From: Agelaius tricolor
Lineage: Eukaryota > Chordata > Aves > Passeriformes > Icteridae
Length of the DNA stretch: 64,000 bases
NCBI GenBank assembly: GCA_023055355.1
Contig: JALJCS010000015.1
Span: forward strand, 10,037,501 to 10,101,500
Direction of reading: 5' to 3'
A program made the translations under genes and the position numbers. The notes under the pieces are model-generated. The model was not told the origin of the DNA, made no database searches, and saw only the letters and a program-made list of their open reading frames with translations. How positions within the stretch are numbered: position 1 is the stretch's first letter; each line of letters opens with the position of its first letter. Of the stretch, positions 9,518 to 23,609 are shown in pieces.

Positions 9518-9570
9518 AAAAAAAAAAAACAAACCCAAAAAACAAACCCACAAAAAAAAAGCCAACAAAA
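9518..9570 (+). repeat. A-rich low-complexity repeat
   Basis: A run of A with interspersed CAAACCC-type interruptions spans about 50 bases. It could be a degenerate poly-A stretch or a simple repeat. No retrogene or LINE sequence is recognisable to its left. Confidence 0.7.
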
Positions 9571-12500
9571 AATCCATTCTGAGCTACAAAGACATCTTTC
9601 AAAGACATATTATAATGTCTCAGCACAGAAGAAACTCTGGATAGGACAAGGGAAAATAAGGACACTGAAATATGAATTGTCTACATGACAAAGGAAGAGT
9701 CATGAATAATTACATCTGATATCAGATGATAAGATGTAACCTGCAATGTCAGCCAACAATTCCTCCAAACATCTTGTTTTATGGAAAGTGCCTTTATACG
9801 GTAGGAAAACTTCACAATTTCTATCACTGTTCATCCAGATATCTATTAATGGGTCAATTAGCCTTAGTTTCAATTTTTTAATAAAATATTATAGTTATAA
9901 TTTCTTTGTCAAAGTACTACTTAAAATAGTATAAAATATGGAAATGGGAGTCATTTAAAAACAAATGAAGGAGCAGGACCAAAGGATGTGTTTTCCAGCA
10001 TATTTAGGGAAAAACATATGTTCTTAAAAAGGCGTTCCCTTAGGATCTCTTTACCTTTAAATTAAAATTACACAAAAATTCTGTACTCTGTCAAAATATA
10101 AACACAAGGACAAAATTTCACATGAATATTTTCTCTGAAATGGAACCTACAGATGATTTCTGCAGGGTAGTCATCTAACAAAGTAAGACCTGTTGTCACA
10201 AAAAGATTTACACAGCAAATCAGAGTTACAAAGTACACACGTTTATTTACATTTTAAAGTTTCATTTTAAACTGGAGAATCTGTAGTGATTAAAGACTAA
10301 ACATGCTTCAAACCCCAGGGGGAATGTTGCCTGTAGAGTCCCAAATTTCTTGCCTAATGAAATGAACCTGACAACCCCTCTCCTTTTCATGACATATTTT
10401 TGATTCGAATACAGTGGAAGTATTTGTAAGTACATACATTTTGTTTGCATAATATCGAGGTGCCCTGATTAATGCATGGTGTTTACAACGTGAAAATTGT
10501 CATGCTCTCTGCATCAACACAAGGAGCTGGCCTGGCAGTAGCTAGTTGCAATAAAGTAAATGCCTCATGAATAATGTGTCTGCTTGCCATGCCTGAGCTA
10601 AGCAGCGTCCTCCCCATGCACCTTTTGCCCCCAGTTTGAGCCAGCCTGTTAAGAGAGCTGTTCTGCAATGGTGCTGTGCAGGACACAGCTCTCTGAGTGC
10701 AAAAATGCTTGCTCACAGACTTGTGCATGCACTATCTGGGTCCTGTGGGGAGCCCATTTCCTCATGGAGCAATCTGATCCCCAGCCACATTTTTGCAGTT
10801 TTCTTTTCTTCCCATTAATGATCATATAATGTTCAGATGGCAACAACAGCCATTACCTACCTCAAAAGGTAACTCCAGGAGTTTCTGATTTCTTAGAAAA
10901 AATCCTCAGCAGAAAAGAAAGAGTTGAGCACTGAGCTGCAAGCCAGCTCTACTGAACTATCAGCAGATACTACATCAGTGACCCAGAAAGAGCCTTGAAA
11001 AGTACTGCTTCATAAACCCAAGATCACATAGTTATCACCCAGAAAATGAGACTCACAGTTTCCTTCCCTTACGTAAGAAAAGCTCAAGTAACAGGATTCA
11101 AAGAGCAATCCTCACAAAGAGACTTAAAAGACCCTTCCTCAGAAATCCAGAAACCAGATTTGGGGTTAGAAAAATTGTTTCCATCCTTCATATGCTTTAT
11201 ATAGTAAGCCTGGACTTTCATCCTGCTGTACAAGCCATGTCTTGAATCACCCTGAGTTACGTATTCTGTGTTTCAGTCCTTCTTCCCAGAACTTCAAATT
11301 CCCTCTCAAATGCAGTGTCCAGGCTGCAGAACATGTCTATTTACATCCTTAAGCAGCTTTCTGCAGACTAGCTGGCTCTCCCCAGGACTGTACACAATCA
11401 TTAAGCTCATCTGAGCTTGCTCCTAGCCACTGACACTCTAGAAGTACTACCTGAATGAGAATTTAAAGCTTGAGTAGGTTTTAGATAATACTAAAGCTAT
11501 GCAGTGCAAAAATCATACGCGCATAGACAAATATAGCCCCAGTCTGTAATGGTTCAGCAATTCAGCTGCTTGTCATGTACTGCAACAGGCAAAACAAAAG
11601 AGGGAGAATTGTACTTGAATATAAGACAACATGGCACATTTAGGAGTTACACCAAACACCAGTGCTTATTCTACTTCCATTTGTAAAGAAGGATACATCC
11701 TTTACTCACTTCTGAGACCATGAAAAGACACTTTTCCTCAGAAGCTTGCAATGTAAGTGCCCAATCCTAAACATCACCAGTGTCACTCATCCTTGTGCAG
11801 GAAGCAGAGCACTGACAGCACAGCATGAGCAGTGTTTCAGTCTAGAACTGCTGTGAGTGATTTTGGAGCAGGGGTAGCTGTGGTGATCAAACCTGTTCCT
11901 GACCATGGTTCCTCCCCACCTCATGCCTGGATGGCCCTGTCCCACCAGGCTGTGCTGCTCTGGCTTTGGCACAAACGTTTGCATGACATGGAAATCTCCT
12001 GCATGGGGCAACAATGCGTGGTGCAGTAACTTCTTAAGCTGTTCCAGCTGTTTGCAAATAAAATATGCGTCTGAGCCCCCAGTCTATACAAACTGATTTC
12101 TGAGAGGAGCTCTATTTGTGTGCCTGTGCCAGATCAGGGCCATTACTAACTGCAGAGGAGCATAAACAACTGTAGAGAGAGAAAAGATTTCGAGAAGGCA
12201 CCAGTGACAATTATTAGCATGTAAATCCCATACCTCTTAGTGAGAGCTCTCTTGTTAACCTGTTTAGTTGGCAGTTGCACACCTTTGCATTCCCATATAT
12301 TTTAAGGCTTGAAGTCACTTGTTCTGTCTCTCAAGTTTACTCAGCCTGGCTTCTTCTGCAGTTGAAGCAGCTTCCATTTTCATGCTGCACAAAAGCACAA
12401 GCAATGCCATAATACATAAGAATAACAGTTTAATGGAAACATAGAGCCAAATGCTAAATGTACTGAATTAAGTGGAATTAATGAAAGATAAATATGGTCC

Positions 12501-13204
12501 ATTCCCTCCTCCAGCTCCAGTACCGTCCTCTCCAACACTGTACATATAATCTCCCAACACAAAACATTGCTGTACTCACTCAGTGCAAGCAGGATCATTC
12601 ACTCTTTGTTTCACTCCTACAATTTTCAAATAGCTAAATTCAGTTTCAGGCAGCTCTGTTCTCAAAGGGCTGCCAGACCTGCTCCTCCTTTGCCCCACTG
12701 CTGACAGATTGCTCTCCAGTGGGACAAGACCTGCCCATGTCCAGCAATGCTCATACTGAGCAGAAGCAATAATTAAACCCAGTGCAAAGGTAAAAAGCAA
12801 GATGGATGCGAGCCTAAGGGGGGAGAGACAGGTACATCTGCATCCCGGGCCAGCACTGCCACCACCAGCCCCCAGAGCAGCAGCTGCCCAGGGCTGCAGA
12901 ATGTTCAGTAACACTTTCTTGTGCTAGAGACTGTGCCTTGTGAGGGGCCTACCTTTAATGTTTTGCCTAGAGCAAGGAAATCCAGTAACGGGTGCTGGTT
13001 GCCACATTCAGGGGAGCCTGCAGGAACTGCTTGCTGCTGACTGGGAAAGCACTCACTGCTTCTCAAAGCAAAACTACTGTGACATTTTAGGAATACAGCC
13101 CTTTAAACCACCTGTTCAAATCTGCTAATCACAGGTAATCTTGGCTCTTCAAGGGGATTACTCAAAGACAATAAAAATACTAAAAAACCAAAGACAAAAA
13201 CTGT

Positions 13205-13280
13205 TACTGGTAATTTGCATCATTTTTTTTGTGATGTCACGCTATAATTTTTGCAATAATTGTAACCAATAACACACTGT
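13205..13280. promoter_or_regulatory. Candidate composite regulatory element (POU, C/EBP-ATF)
   Basis: A perfect octamer ATTTGCAT at 13213-13220 overlaps TTGCATCA (13216-13223), a C/EBP-ATF composite site. A TGATGTCA ATF-type site follows at 13232-13239, then TTGCAAT at 13251-13257 and CCAAT near 13266. Four such motifs within about 60 bases is more than expected in AT-rich DNA. Function and conservation are unverified. Confidence 0.3.
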
Positions 13281-14109
13281 GTAAAGTTCTCAAGAGATCG
13301 ACCCTCTGTTCAGAAATTTACTGTAGAATATGCTTTGGATTTCTTATTATTCTGCTTTCTTGTTGTCATTCTCATAAAATCAAGCAAAGTGATAAGTGGA
13401 ATGTCTAGAAACAGCCAGAATTTAATCTGGACAAATTACACAAAATATATCTGTCCTGAAAGAGTATCTGCTTTTAAGGAGTTATATACCACCACAGAGA
13501 ATACAACATTCTGCACCTGAAGCATTGGCACATATCAACAAGATTATATTAATTCCAGTGTAGAAAGCCGACATTGTTGGATACTGCTTGGAAATGTGCA
13601 TGTTGTAAAACTGGGAAAAAAAGCTACAAAATTTGAACTTAATTGAAAATACTTTCATTTTATAGCCAACCATATTGTAGATGTTGACATTGCATTCAAT
13701 AAATATTAGCCATAAACCCTAATTTAACCCCAGATTTTGTTAGGGTCAAGATTTTTGGAAAATCCAGGTGTCATCCCAGACTTTGTACCCTTTTAACTGC
13801 CAATCCCAGCCCCCTTTTAGGTAGGCAATTCCTCAGTGGTGTGGCCACACAGTCAGGGGCCAAAACTGCCTTGGTGGCACTTGGCCTCAGTGTGCCCCTG
13901 CTCTGTTTTGCCTGTGGGTCCCATGGTTTCAGGATCAGGAGGTCTGTGTGCAAAGCTTGTAAAATCTTAGAAGAATACAAAGGATATTTTGTAAAGTTTC
14001 CCTAGAAACATCTTTTGCAAGCCATGTGGTGTTGCTGGATAGGGATTTAGTCTATCCAAATAAAACCAGTAGCACTTTTCAATGCATAGAGCACAGATTC
14101 ATCAAGTGG

Positions 14110-14205
14110 CTCAGTTGCAATGTGTTCTAGATTCCTGGAAAATGAGAGATTGAATCAGATGTTCTTTTGAGGTCTCTCCCAGCCATTCTATGAGTCCATG
14201 ACAGA
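14110..14205 (+). mobile_element. CR1 LINE 3'-end fragment
   Basis: The stretch ending GCCATTCTATGAGTCCATGA, preceded by AGATGTTCTTTTGAGGTCTCTCCCAG, matches the avian CR1 3' tail pattern: a GATGatctttgAGGTC core followed by CCATTCTATGA repeats. Only the extreme 3' end is present, as is usual for 5'-truncated CR1 copies, and it is diverged. CR1 is the dominant LINE of birds and other sauropsids, so this is the main clue to the organism. Confidence 0.8.
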
Positions 14206-17200
14206 GCAACATGATTTTACATGGAACTGTATTATTCACATGCTTGATGATTTATTATATCTTTCAAAATCAAGTAATCAATATAATATGGGTTTTATTG
14301 CTGAAAGAATGAAATTGCTTGACTGACACATGATAGTGAACTAATGACATTAGAAGCTCTGGCTCTTTTATTTCTCTTTCGCTCAGAAAAGAGCAAAAAA
14401 ATCTGGATTTGTTCTGAGCAAAATTGCAATACTGCAGGCTAAAACTTTACTTCTCAATCTAAAAACTTTCCTTCTCAATTTAAATTCATTTTAAATTGTT
14501 ATGCTTTACAAACTTCCAAATGGGATTCTAATTGTTGACAGACATTTTACATTACATGTGTCTATCACTTTGATTTAATATGCATTTTCAATGAAATTTA
14601 AAAAAGGCCTCTAAGGTGGCAATTTAACAGCAAGACATGCTGTGAATTTTAGATATAAAAAATATCTAGTTTTCAAGGGTTTTTTGTACATGTGAGAATG
14701 GTCCTCCAGAAAAAAATAAAAAAAATCAGAGAACGTCTGTATGGCTGAGTTATCAGAAGCTAAATATCTCCAAGAACATTACCTGCTGTTTTAATCAATC
14801 ACAGTCATCAGAGGCAAACCAGGTTTTACATTTATGCAGCTTTTCAGTAGTGCACTTCAAAAAGTATTAACCATAAAAGAAATAGAATGTATTTGGAAAT
14901 CCTATGTCTGGTTTATTACATCTCATGACCTGATTTAATTTTCTTCTACAGAAAACCCACATTGAAATGCCTGTAAGTAATAGGTACTTGTTGTCAACTT
15001 TGATAAGAGACATTTGAAAGGAATGCCAAATGTATTGTGAAAGATAAGAGAACAGCAGCTTTTCTGTGTCCCTAAAAGAGTGGAAACCAGACTTAGGAGA
15101 GCACACAACTACAGAACAGACCTGTTCAATATCATGCCTACTTTTGAAATCATCAGAATTGTAGTTAATGTTTACACCCTAAGCTATAGACATTGACAGC
15201 ACAGTGGAACAGTTCTCTATCTTTAACTCAAAATTTTTTAACCAAAGTATTCACTGCTTTTGAATTCTTGCATTTTCTTCATAACATTAATAAAAACATC
15301 TTTTTATTAGGCGGGCTTATTTTATATAAATAGCTTTAGATATCTTGTTTAAGAGGTCCTGCAGGGTGTCCCAAAACCTACACTCGATGGCAAGAATAAA
15401 CATTCATTAAACTTCAAAGGCTGCCAAAAAGTCTAGTTATTTTGATTTAGAGGAATCATTTAAATTAATCCCTCAGCCTGTGTAGAAAATATGTAATATA
15501 ATCCATTTCTCTGTCTCCAGCTTCAAGTCACACTGGAAAAAAATACTGCTTTACTAATGTTTTCTGTTTTGAAAAACTGGGGAAAAATTAAGACTTCATA
15601 AATTTTTGAAGAATTCTGGCTTAGTGACATTAAGAAACAAATATTATAATACACAACTGTGTACTTACATCTCTCTGTAACTGCTGTTAAATCTAGACAC
15701 AGAATGGAGTTCTTCAGTGGGAGCAGTAAAACCAGATTTTATGTTTATGTTTGTGTGTGTGTATATCTGTAATCTTTTTTTTTAACAAAAGAATCAATTT
15801 TTTGGAATGGCTTTCTGCCTTACCACCCCCAACTCAAGTGAGTGCTGCTGCGCTACAGAAAACTCACAGTCACCTTTTTAACAGATCTTTTTTTTGCTGA
15901 GGGCCTCTTAAAATTTGGGAGAAACCTTAATATGATGAAGAGCTTGGTTTAAAATGATTTTTTACTTAAAAATGAATACACTCTTCATCTGAAAGAAGCA
16001 TGTAGGGCATATTGGTCAGACGCACTGAGGAAAAGAATGAAAGGAGGGAGAAGCTCAGCTATTGTAAATCACTGCAATGCCACTGAGGCCAATTCAGAGG
16101 AGCTGAGGTTGTGGCCCAATATTTGTGCTGAAATGTTGCAGCTATAGCTGTATCCCTGAGCTGTATAAATATTTGTTGAAAGCTGACTGTTAGGGTGCAA
16201 GGGGTGGATTGCTCATCAGCAAATAGTGAGGGCCCTTGTCTTTTCACCTTTCTTAAGGAAACCTTCCCTTTTTAAGGGTTAGGAATTTTGACTGAGTACA
16301 TGTATGATCCTTCTTGCTTTGTGCATGGATTGTTCCGTGTGCAATGGAACAGGAATTTCCATCTGGACTTTTGAACTTGCACCCGCCTGAGTGTCCGGCC
16401 CTGATTCATGCCATGCACTGTACATGAATGACCAGCAATGTTTACAAAATGAATTAGCTTGACTCCAACTCTCCAGCCAGAAAGTAATCAAAGTGAAGAG
16501 CCAAGCTATTTCTGAAATTCCAGCTTCCCTAGCTAGAAACTGCATGCTCTGTCTCGCTAGTCAGGGTATTAATGCAAAATGTACATGTTCTATACTGGAG
16601 GACAATTAATAACAGCAGTGATTCTGAGCAGTCAACAGACATTAACTATTCCACCCCCAAACTGCTCTTGTGTGGTAGGCAAATCTGATTGCAGCACATG
16701 GTACAGAGAAAAAAAAAAAGAGTGAAAATATCTATATCAGTAAGGGACTATTCTACAAGCTGTAGATGTAGTATGTTCTTTCTGGTTCTTTCTTCTCCCA
16801 AATTAAATTCCAGTTAACATTTTATTTCACTTTTGAATGAATACATATATTCATTAACACATTCAGGAATCTTCTTATGCAAATATTTTTAGGAGGGCTA
16901 CTCATAACTGGTATGCCTAAAATCATGGAAGCTTTGATTTATTTTCTCATCAAGCATCCTAATTTAAGCATTTAGGAACAACAGAACTATCTTTAGAATA
17001 ATCTCATCCTATAAAATACATTAGCCTTTACTAAATTTAATATAAAACATCGTTAGGAAAGAAGACAATGTTACGTGATACATTTTGTTTGAGATGGTCT
17101 GAAACTCAAAACGTATCACTGAAATTTTCCTCTGAAAACAAACCTCCTGATCTAAAAGCCCACACCATATAAAGCTGGAGATGTCTCAGAGCCAAATTGT

Positions 17201-19099
17201 TTGCTCCTGTAAATGGTTAGAGCTCCACAGAGGGGGGATATGAAATAAGGCTCTGTTGATTTTACAGCAGAGCATCTGAACCATTTCCCCTGCCCTAGTC
17301 AGTTTAAAACAAAATTAAAATAAAAATAAACCCCAATTAGCATGTGAGCTCTTCATTGGCAAATTGGCATAACTGCACTGGATATCTGACTTAGGTAGGG
17401 TTTTCAGGACTTACCACCAGGAAGATCTCGACCATGGTATTTTAATGGTGATTTCACGTGGGTGGGTATGAACCTGATTCTTCATCCTTATTCAGGCTGA
17501 AAACCAGGAATGCACTACAGAGATATAGATCAGTTGAGAAATTGATTGTTTGCAGGGAGGGAGGATAAAGTGGCTCAGTTATTCCAAAATTAGCAACTGC
17601 TAGTGTGGTGTACAGCCCAGGCCAAATGACAAGTGAATGATGCTGCCCAACACCTCCCCATCTATATCATACCTGCATCCAGCCCCTGGTGACTTTTATT
17701 TCCTGAATGGACTAGCAAATCCAGGACTGATAAATCAAAAATATCTGAATAAAATAGCTTGGCAGGATATCTTTAACATGACCTAAAAATCAGAGGTTAA
17801 TAAATAGTTAAATTTAGCTGTAGCTTTTCTTAAGTTGTTTGAACATAAGTCAATATTTTTGTCTTTTGTTGTCTCAGGATTTCTACAGGAGCAGAGAGAA
17901 TTTCCTCAATGATTTTTTTACACTTTATAGCATTATGCCTTTGTGCTATTATCCATCTGTAGCCTTATCTAACATGTTATCAACTGCATGAAAATAAGTA
18001 GCAGTCCCTTCAGCCCACAGCAAGTATCAATAGGAAGAATGACAGTGGCTAGTTTGCACACTTGAAATGGTTTATTTGTTGCAATCCTGTGCACAAGATG
18101 TTTATCAGTAAGCACCAGACAGCCATGCAGAAGAAGGAGCCTTAATTCTGTCTGAGACAGCCTCTTATTGCTATTGATAGTTAGCATCAGTGTCCAGTCT
18201 GAGAAATGGAAGTGCTGCAGGCAACTTCAGTCAAGACACCCTATTGATCTACTGCTTCCTCTGTGTCCCTGAAGCTAGAGAAGAAAAATAAAAAGGGGAG
18301 GAAAAGCCTGCTGTATAAAGGGCAATGCAGCAGTCTGTGTCTTGCCATCATTCAAAGGGGTGTGTATGTGCATGGATATTCCTGATATTCAGTACCTTAG
18401 ACAACTGTAAATCACACGCACAGCCATGATAAATATAAATGTCAATGTGTTGGAAATGTCCTTTATATAAGAGGTGTCACTAGAACTACATTTTTAGCAT
18501 GAAACATTTTTTCTGCTTTTTATTTTTCATTGACTTATTGTGCTTCTGTTATATCCTGTCTAACACAATCAATCTAAAGCATAATATCTGAGAGTCCTAT
18601 TCATAAATAATACATATTTGGGTCATTTTCATTTGTATCCTACAATGAAGATTTACAAGCCAGAAACAAAACAAGAAACAATGTGTGGAATGCTCTTATT
18701 CAGTGGATAAGAATATATTACTGTGATCAATTAATCTGCTTTTCTCTGCATTAGGTGGACATCTTTATGGTGCATCCATAAGGGTTTATAACTTGGGAGA
18801 GACAGAATCAGCTCTAAGGCTCTAACATAAAATGCCTATACTCAGAAAAGAGAAACTTTTCTGAAGTTTTTTTTTTGCTTGGTTGAGCCTTTTTTTTCCA
18901 TTGTTGTTGTTTTCCAATAGGAAATGTGTTAATTTTGGCAAACTCAAACACAGCAATTATTTATCCATCAACATAGGATGTTACTCTGCCCTATATTCTA
19001 CTTCTCATGTTAAATGAAACCAAAAATTAACTACAATAATTCTGGGGATTTTCATGGTGCTATTCATTCAAAGATAGTCCCATTTTCCTACAAACCACA
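14206..19099. other. Gene desert segment
   Basis: No gene is recognisable. The sequence is AT-rich with short homopolymers and a GTTTATGTTTATGTTTGTGTGTGTGT stretch near 15740-15765. About 17150-17330 is more balanced and could be a conserved element. It shows no repeat signature or reading frame of note. Confidence 0.7.
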
Positions 19100-19150
19100 C
19101 AATTCATTCTACAGGGGGGAAGACTGACACACAGAAAGGTCCCAGCTCAA
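19100..19150 (+). mobile_element. Probable MIR-like SINE relic
   Basis: The segment CATTCTACAGGGGGGAAGAC followed by TGACACACAGAAAGGT resembles, with several mismatches and a short gap, the MIR tail (cattttacagatggggaaac, then tgaggcacagagaggt). It is short and strongly diverged, so it could be chance similarity. If real, it dates from early amniote evolution. Confidence 0.4.
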
Positions 19151-22100
19151 TTTTTAGGGCCAAAAATTACTAGGCAGAAATAAGTTAAAAAGAAATGAAA
19201 TCTGTGCATAGAAATTGCAGGGGAACAAGAGGGGTGAAAGGGAGCCTCCACTTGGTGCTAGTTTGCAGCTCAAGGGCCTGTGGCCCCTGGTGCAGTCACC
19301 ACCAGGGCTGGTGCTCTGATCTGGGGCCATGCCAGAGGAGCAGCAGCAATGGCCCAGCTGATTATCAATTTTGCCTGCACAGAAAGGAGCAAAAGTGGTG
19401 ATTTAAAATCAGCCAGAGCTACTTTAGGAAGCAAAGCCAGAACGTGCAATAACTCTGCAAGCAATATAAACTGTTGGGGAAAAGAGGGGGTGAAAACTGG
19501 GAATGGGGACAAGGCTGCTCACTGTCCCAGTCCCCCCTGTTTGCCTTGGAGATGCAGCCCAGGCTCTGCTCAGACTCTGGGCCTCAGAGTGGGTTATTGA
19601 GTTAGTTTTCCAAATCTGGAAACTTGCTACAAGTGCATCTCAGATAAAAAATGAAATGAGTTTTGCAACTATGGCAAAAAAAGCAATTTTACATTTCATA
19701 GACCTTTTAAAACCCTTTTCAATAGAAAATAAAAATAACAGTAAGGGGAAAAAAGGCTACATTTCCATTCCTGTTTTTATAGTTGGACGTTGCAGATGTT
19801 TCTGGGTCAGAGGTGAACATGTCTTTAGGTGTCAAAAGATGCAATAACCTGAGTCAAAAATGGCCCAGTCCCCAGAACCGTGACTGTGTGCCAGAATATC
19901 CCCACCTCAGAAGCTTGCTGGCAGCAATGTGCTCCAGGTGTCTTACACTATACAGACCTGGTAGTCATTTTAATATTTTCCATGCTCATGTAAATGGACT
20001 TGATGTGTGTTCATCAAATGTGGGAAAATCCCACAGAATTGTGTGCCATCTGTTTATAGGTAAAAGGTCTGCTTTGCTGACAATCCAGTGTAAAATCAGA
20101 ACACAGAATGAAAGCAAGCACACTTTTGTTTTGTTCTGGTTTGGTTTATAAATCTGAGGCTTAATGTCATATTAAAAGCCTAACAAAGTTCAAAGGTTCA
20201 TTCTGTTTGGATAGCAGCACTGTCCTTCTCAGATGTGTGGATATTACCTGAGCTACACAGAGCTCTTAAATCTGCACCACGTGGCTACAACTTGCAACCT
20301 AATGAAACCCTGAGCACCCCCAGCAGTCAGCAGGACCTGGGGAGGGTGCAAGGGCCACAGCCTGGGCAGCTGAGTGCCTGCACTGGCGCCCTGCACCAGA
20401 AGCCTCTGTGAAACCCTGGCTGACAGCATTTCAACACGGGTGCTTGGCCTCAAGTGAGAAACTCAAGCTGAAGCAAAAATGGAAAGGCTCATTTTGAAAA
20501 AGCATCACCTTATTTTATATAACACCCAATACTGCATTTGGGTTTTTGTTAGAATTAAAGCCTTGTTTAATTCAATTAATATGGCAGATGCCAATCAAAG
20601 CGTCCATCTTTATTATTTTGGTCTGTTTTATGCAAGATTGTTGGACAAAAGGCAGTTATGTCTGAGCTATGACATTAAAGGAAGGCTGTGGCCACAGAGA
20701 TCTTCAACATCAGTTGATAGACATTGACCAGTCATCAGAAGAGGAATTTGAGACCTTTCTTGTCCTTTTACACTCCATGTGGAATACGTGCTTATACTTT
20801 TCTACAGAGAACTGATAACCAGACCTGGGAAATTTATACCTGAATATGAGGCAGATGTCAGAAGATGATGTCAAAGTGTTTTAAAAGAATATTTTCATCA
20901 CACTTCCCATAGAGCGAGTCTTGGGTGAAAGAAGAGTTAATGCAGCTGGCAGAGGAGAAAAACATCAGAGGAAAATAAACTGATAAAACTGATCAAATCC
21001 AGACATATTCAATCTAAAATCTCAAATGGGATTCAAGGTATGCTGGAAGGATGCTACAGCATCAAATGCTGTTAAACCACCCACTACAACCTGAGAAGAA
21101 GACAAAACAAAATCTCTGAGAAGAGATGCTCTGGCTGCTCACTCAGCAAGGTAGGTCAGTGTATGTGCACTGAGATAGGCTCTTCTGCTCTTCACTGGCT
21201 TAACCCTGCGCCCACCGGCCCAGAGAAGATATTTTAACCTTGCCACCAGCACTGAACTGAGGTGTAGAAGTTGAGAAAGAGAGTTTGAAAGTGCCTGTGG
21301 TCAGCTAATTGGGAAAACAACCAGTTCCCCGCAGTGTAATCTACCCCGTTGGCCAAAAGAGACAAGTTTTATATGTTCAATCAGAAAAGTGCAACTCCTC
21401 CAGTAATGTGGCTGAGACATTTACTTTGAATACTGAGGAATCTTATTTTCAAGGTCAAGTTGAGGTTTCCTGGGTTCAGACTAAAACACTTTGTAGGGCC
21501 AAAGAAATATTTACTGGGTTCGAGGGAGCAGGGAGTAGATGTGTAATTTGAACATATTTCAAGTCATCCTGGGAGGTCTTTTTGTTTTTACATATTTGTG
21601 TCTCCTCAGACAACCTTTCTATTTTTTTTCTCCCAAGAAATTGCAAGTGAAAAAAAAATGACATTTTTTTGCCAATATATTTCAGTTGGGCCATTTCCTG
21701 CATTGAACCAGAGAACCTGCTTTATTTGCACCCTTTCCAGTGCATCATATGAAACCCTATGGACAAATTTTGTGCAAAGACTGCCATTCCTTGTGTTAAA
21801 CTAGAAGGATTTTCTGTATGAAGCAATGATTTTCTTTCTGTGACCTTTGATAGCGGGAATGCTGGATGGCCAGTGGAAGGTGGGGCTTCACAGGCAGTCA
21901 TGAATTAGGCAGCAGCATTTTACAAATGAGCTTCATAAAGAGTAAGAGATTGGAAGATGTGCTACTGCTCTGGAGATTAACATCCAATCACAAAAACTAT
22001 CACCTAGCCCAGGAATGGCAGTAAAAGGTTAAAAGAAATATTCAATATTATCAATCATATAAAAAAAAAAAAAGATAACTTACAGCTGCCAATAGAGCTT

Positions 22101-23600
22101 GGGAGAATTAATATGTTGGTGTCAAAAAGACGGTGAAGGAGTGAAATAGGACTACAGTGATTGCCAAAATCTTACTTGCCTGGAGAGATAACATTGGCCA
22201 GTCAGTTTAACTAGGCAGGTGCCAAGAATCCTCCTGTGGGTGCTATGGAGTGGTTTTCAAACATCAGAATGTACACTGACCTCCATCTTCTGGTACTTCC
22301 TATGGTTTCAGAATTGCTCATTAAGCCAGGGAAACCTCCAGTGAGGTGTGATGACCTGAAAACAGACATGAGCTGAAGAATCAATGTTTTAAGTAAAACA
22401 GCAATTATAAAAAGATCTACAGCTCCTTCCATGTAATCAGGTAAATTAGCAAGAGTGGCATAAAGCAGCTAAATTGGAGAAAGAGTGGAGAAAGGGGGAG
22501 TGGGGGGAAAAGAAGGTCCCTTGGGAGATATCTGATAGGATGCTTAGTCTGTGTAGAGGGCAAAAGGTTAAGTGAAAATGAGATGAAGGAATGATCAGAT
22601 ATAGTCAGATCAGAGACAGTTAAATAAAGGAAAGTGCTAACCTAAGATAAATGTGAAGAAATGCTCTTGAGCTGAGTGTGTTGATGTGGCTGTTCTTCAG
22701 CAGCTCAGGAACAGGAGAGGAGGAATTGCCAGCTCCCAACCCACACCAGTCCCACACTTCCCAGCAAAGACACAGGAGGGATAAGGACACAAACTAATGA
22801 TTCCTGTCTGCTACTCCAATAGTGTGAAAGGATATTAAAGGGCTTCTAATTGCATCTACACTTTTTGCAGGCCCCTTTTTAGTATGATACAAATTATCCT
22901 TAATGATGAGAAAGTCAGGTCTGTGCCATCTGTGGTTTTGGTCAGTGAGGAAGATGTTCAAAAATATTGAAACAAAAATATTGAGAATTGAAACTCCAAA
23001 CTTTGTTGGTTGGCTAATGCTTTCCTGGGTCAAACAGCTTTCACTAGAGGGGGTTTCCATAACAACAAAACAAAATCAGGTTGAAAGAGGTGCATAATAT
23101 AGGAGATAAATACTTGGAATACGTTCTATATGAACCTTCATCAACTATTTTGGTAAATCATTCTTAGAATACTCAGCAGAAAGGACTTGAGATAAAGTAT
23201 TGTGCCAGGAAGCTCAAGAAATATCCGTAGCGACCAAGGCTGGAAATAACCACAAATATTTTGTTCAAAAGCCTTTAGTGGCTTACAGCCTTAGATTTCT
23301 AAATGTCAGGAGGAAAATTCAAACTCGTAGACACATAATTTAGAGCTCAGTCCTTTTTTTTTTTTTCCTCAGGAGTTTAATTAACATATACAAATAGACC
23401 TGGGAATTAGGAAGCTGGAGCTTGAACTCGACTGCTAGATGCTAATACCTGGGGATACCCAAACAGGATTCCTGAAAACAAATTTTTGTAATCTCCACAA
23501 TTTGATGCTACAACCTTTTGAGGTCACAGAAATTGTGTGTTCTCCACAAAGAGTTTGTTCAGTCCCAGAATTCCCTAAATCCAGATGGACAGCTGCTGAG
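19151..23600. other. Gene desert segment
   Basis: No gene is recognisable. The part from 19200 to 19600 is slightly GC-richer but lacks CpG density. The part 20540-20720 is a candidate element with CAATTAATATGG and a TCF-type ATCAAAG (20594-20600). Short poly-A and poly-T tracts occur at about 22060-22072 and 23351-23366. Confidence 0.65.
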
Positions 23601-23609
23601 GAATGCTGC

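Larger units (their letters stand above)
8901..14099. other. Gene desert segment
   Basis: No gene is recognisable on either strand. It holds an AT dinucleotide stretch (about 9068-9086), an A-rich low-complexity stretch (about 9518-9570), a candidate element at about 10450-10580 with TGATTAATGCAT next to a forkhead-like GTTTAC, and the candidate element at 13205-13280 listed separately. The remaining reading frames are short, lack conserved motifs and match chance expectation. Confidence 0.7.
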
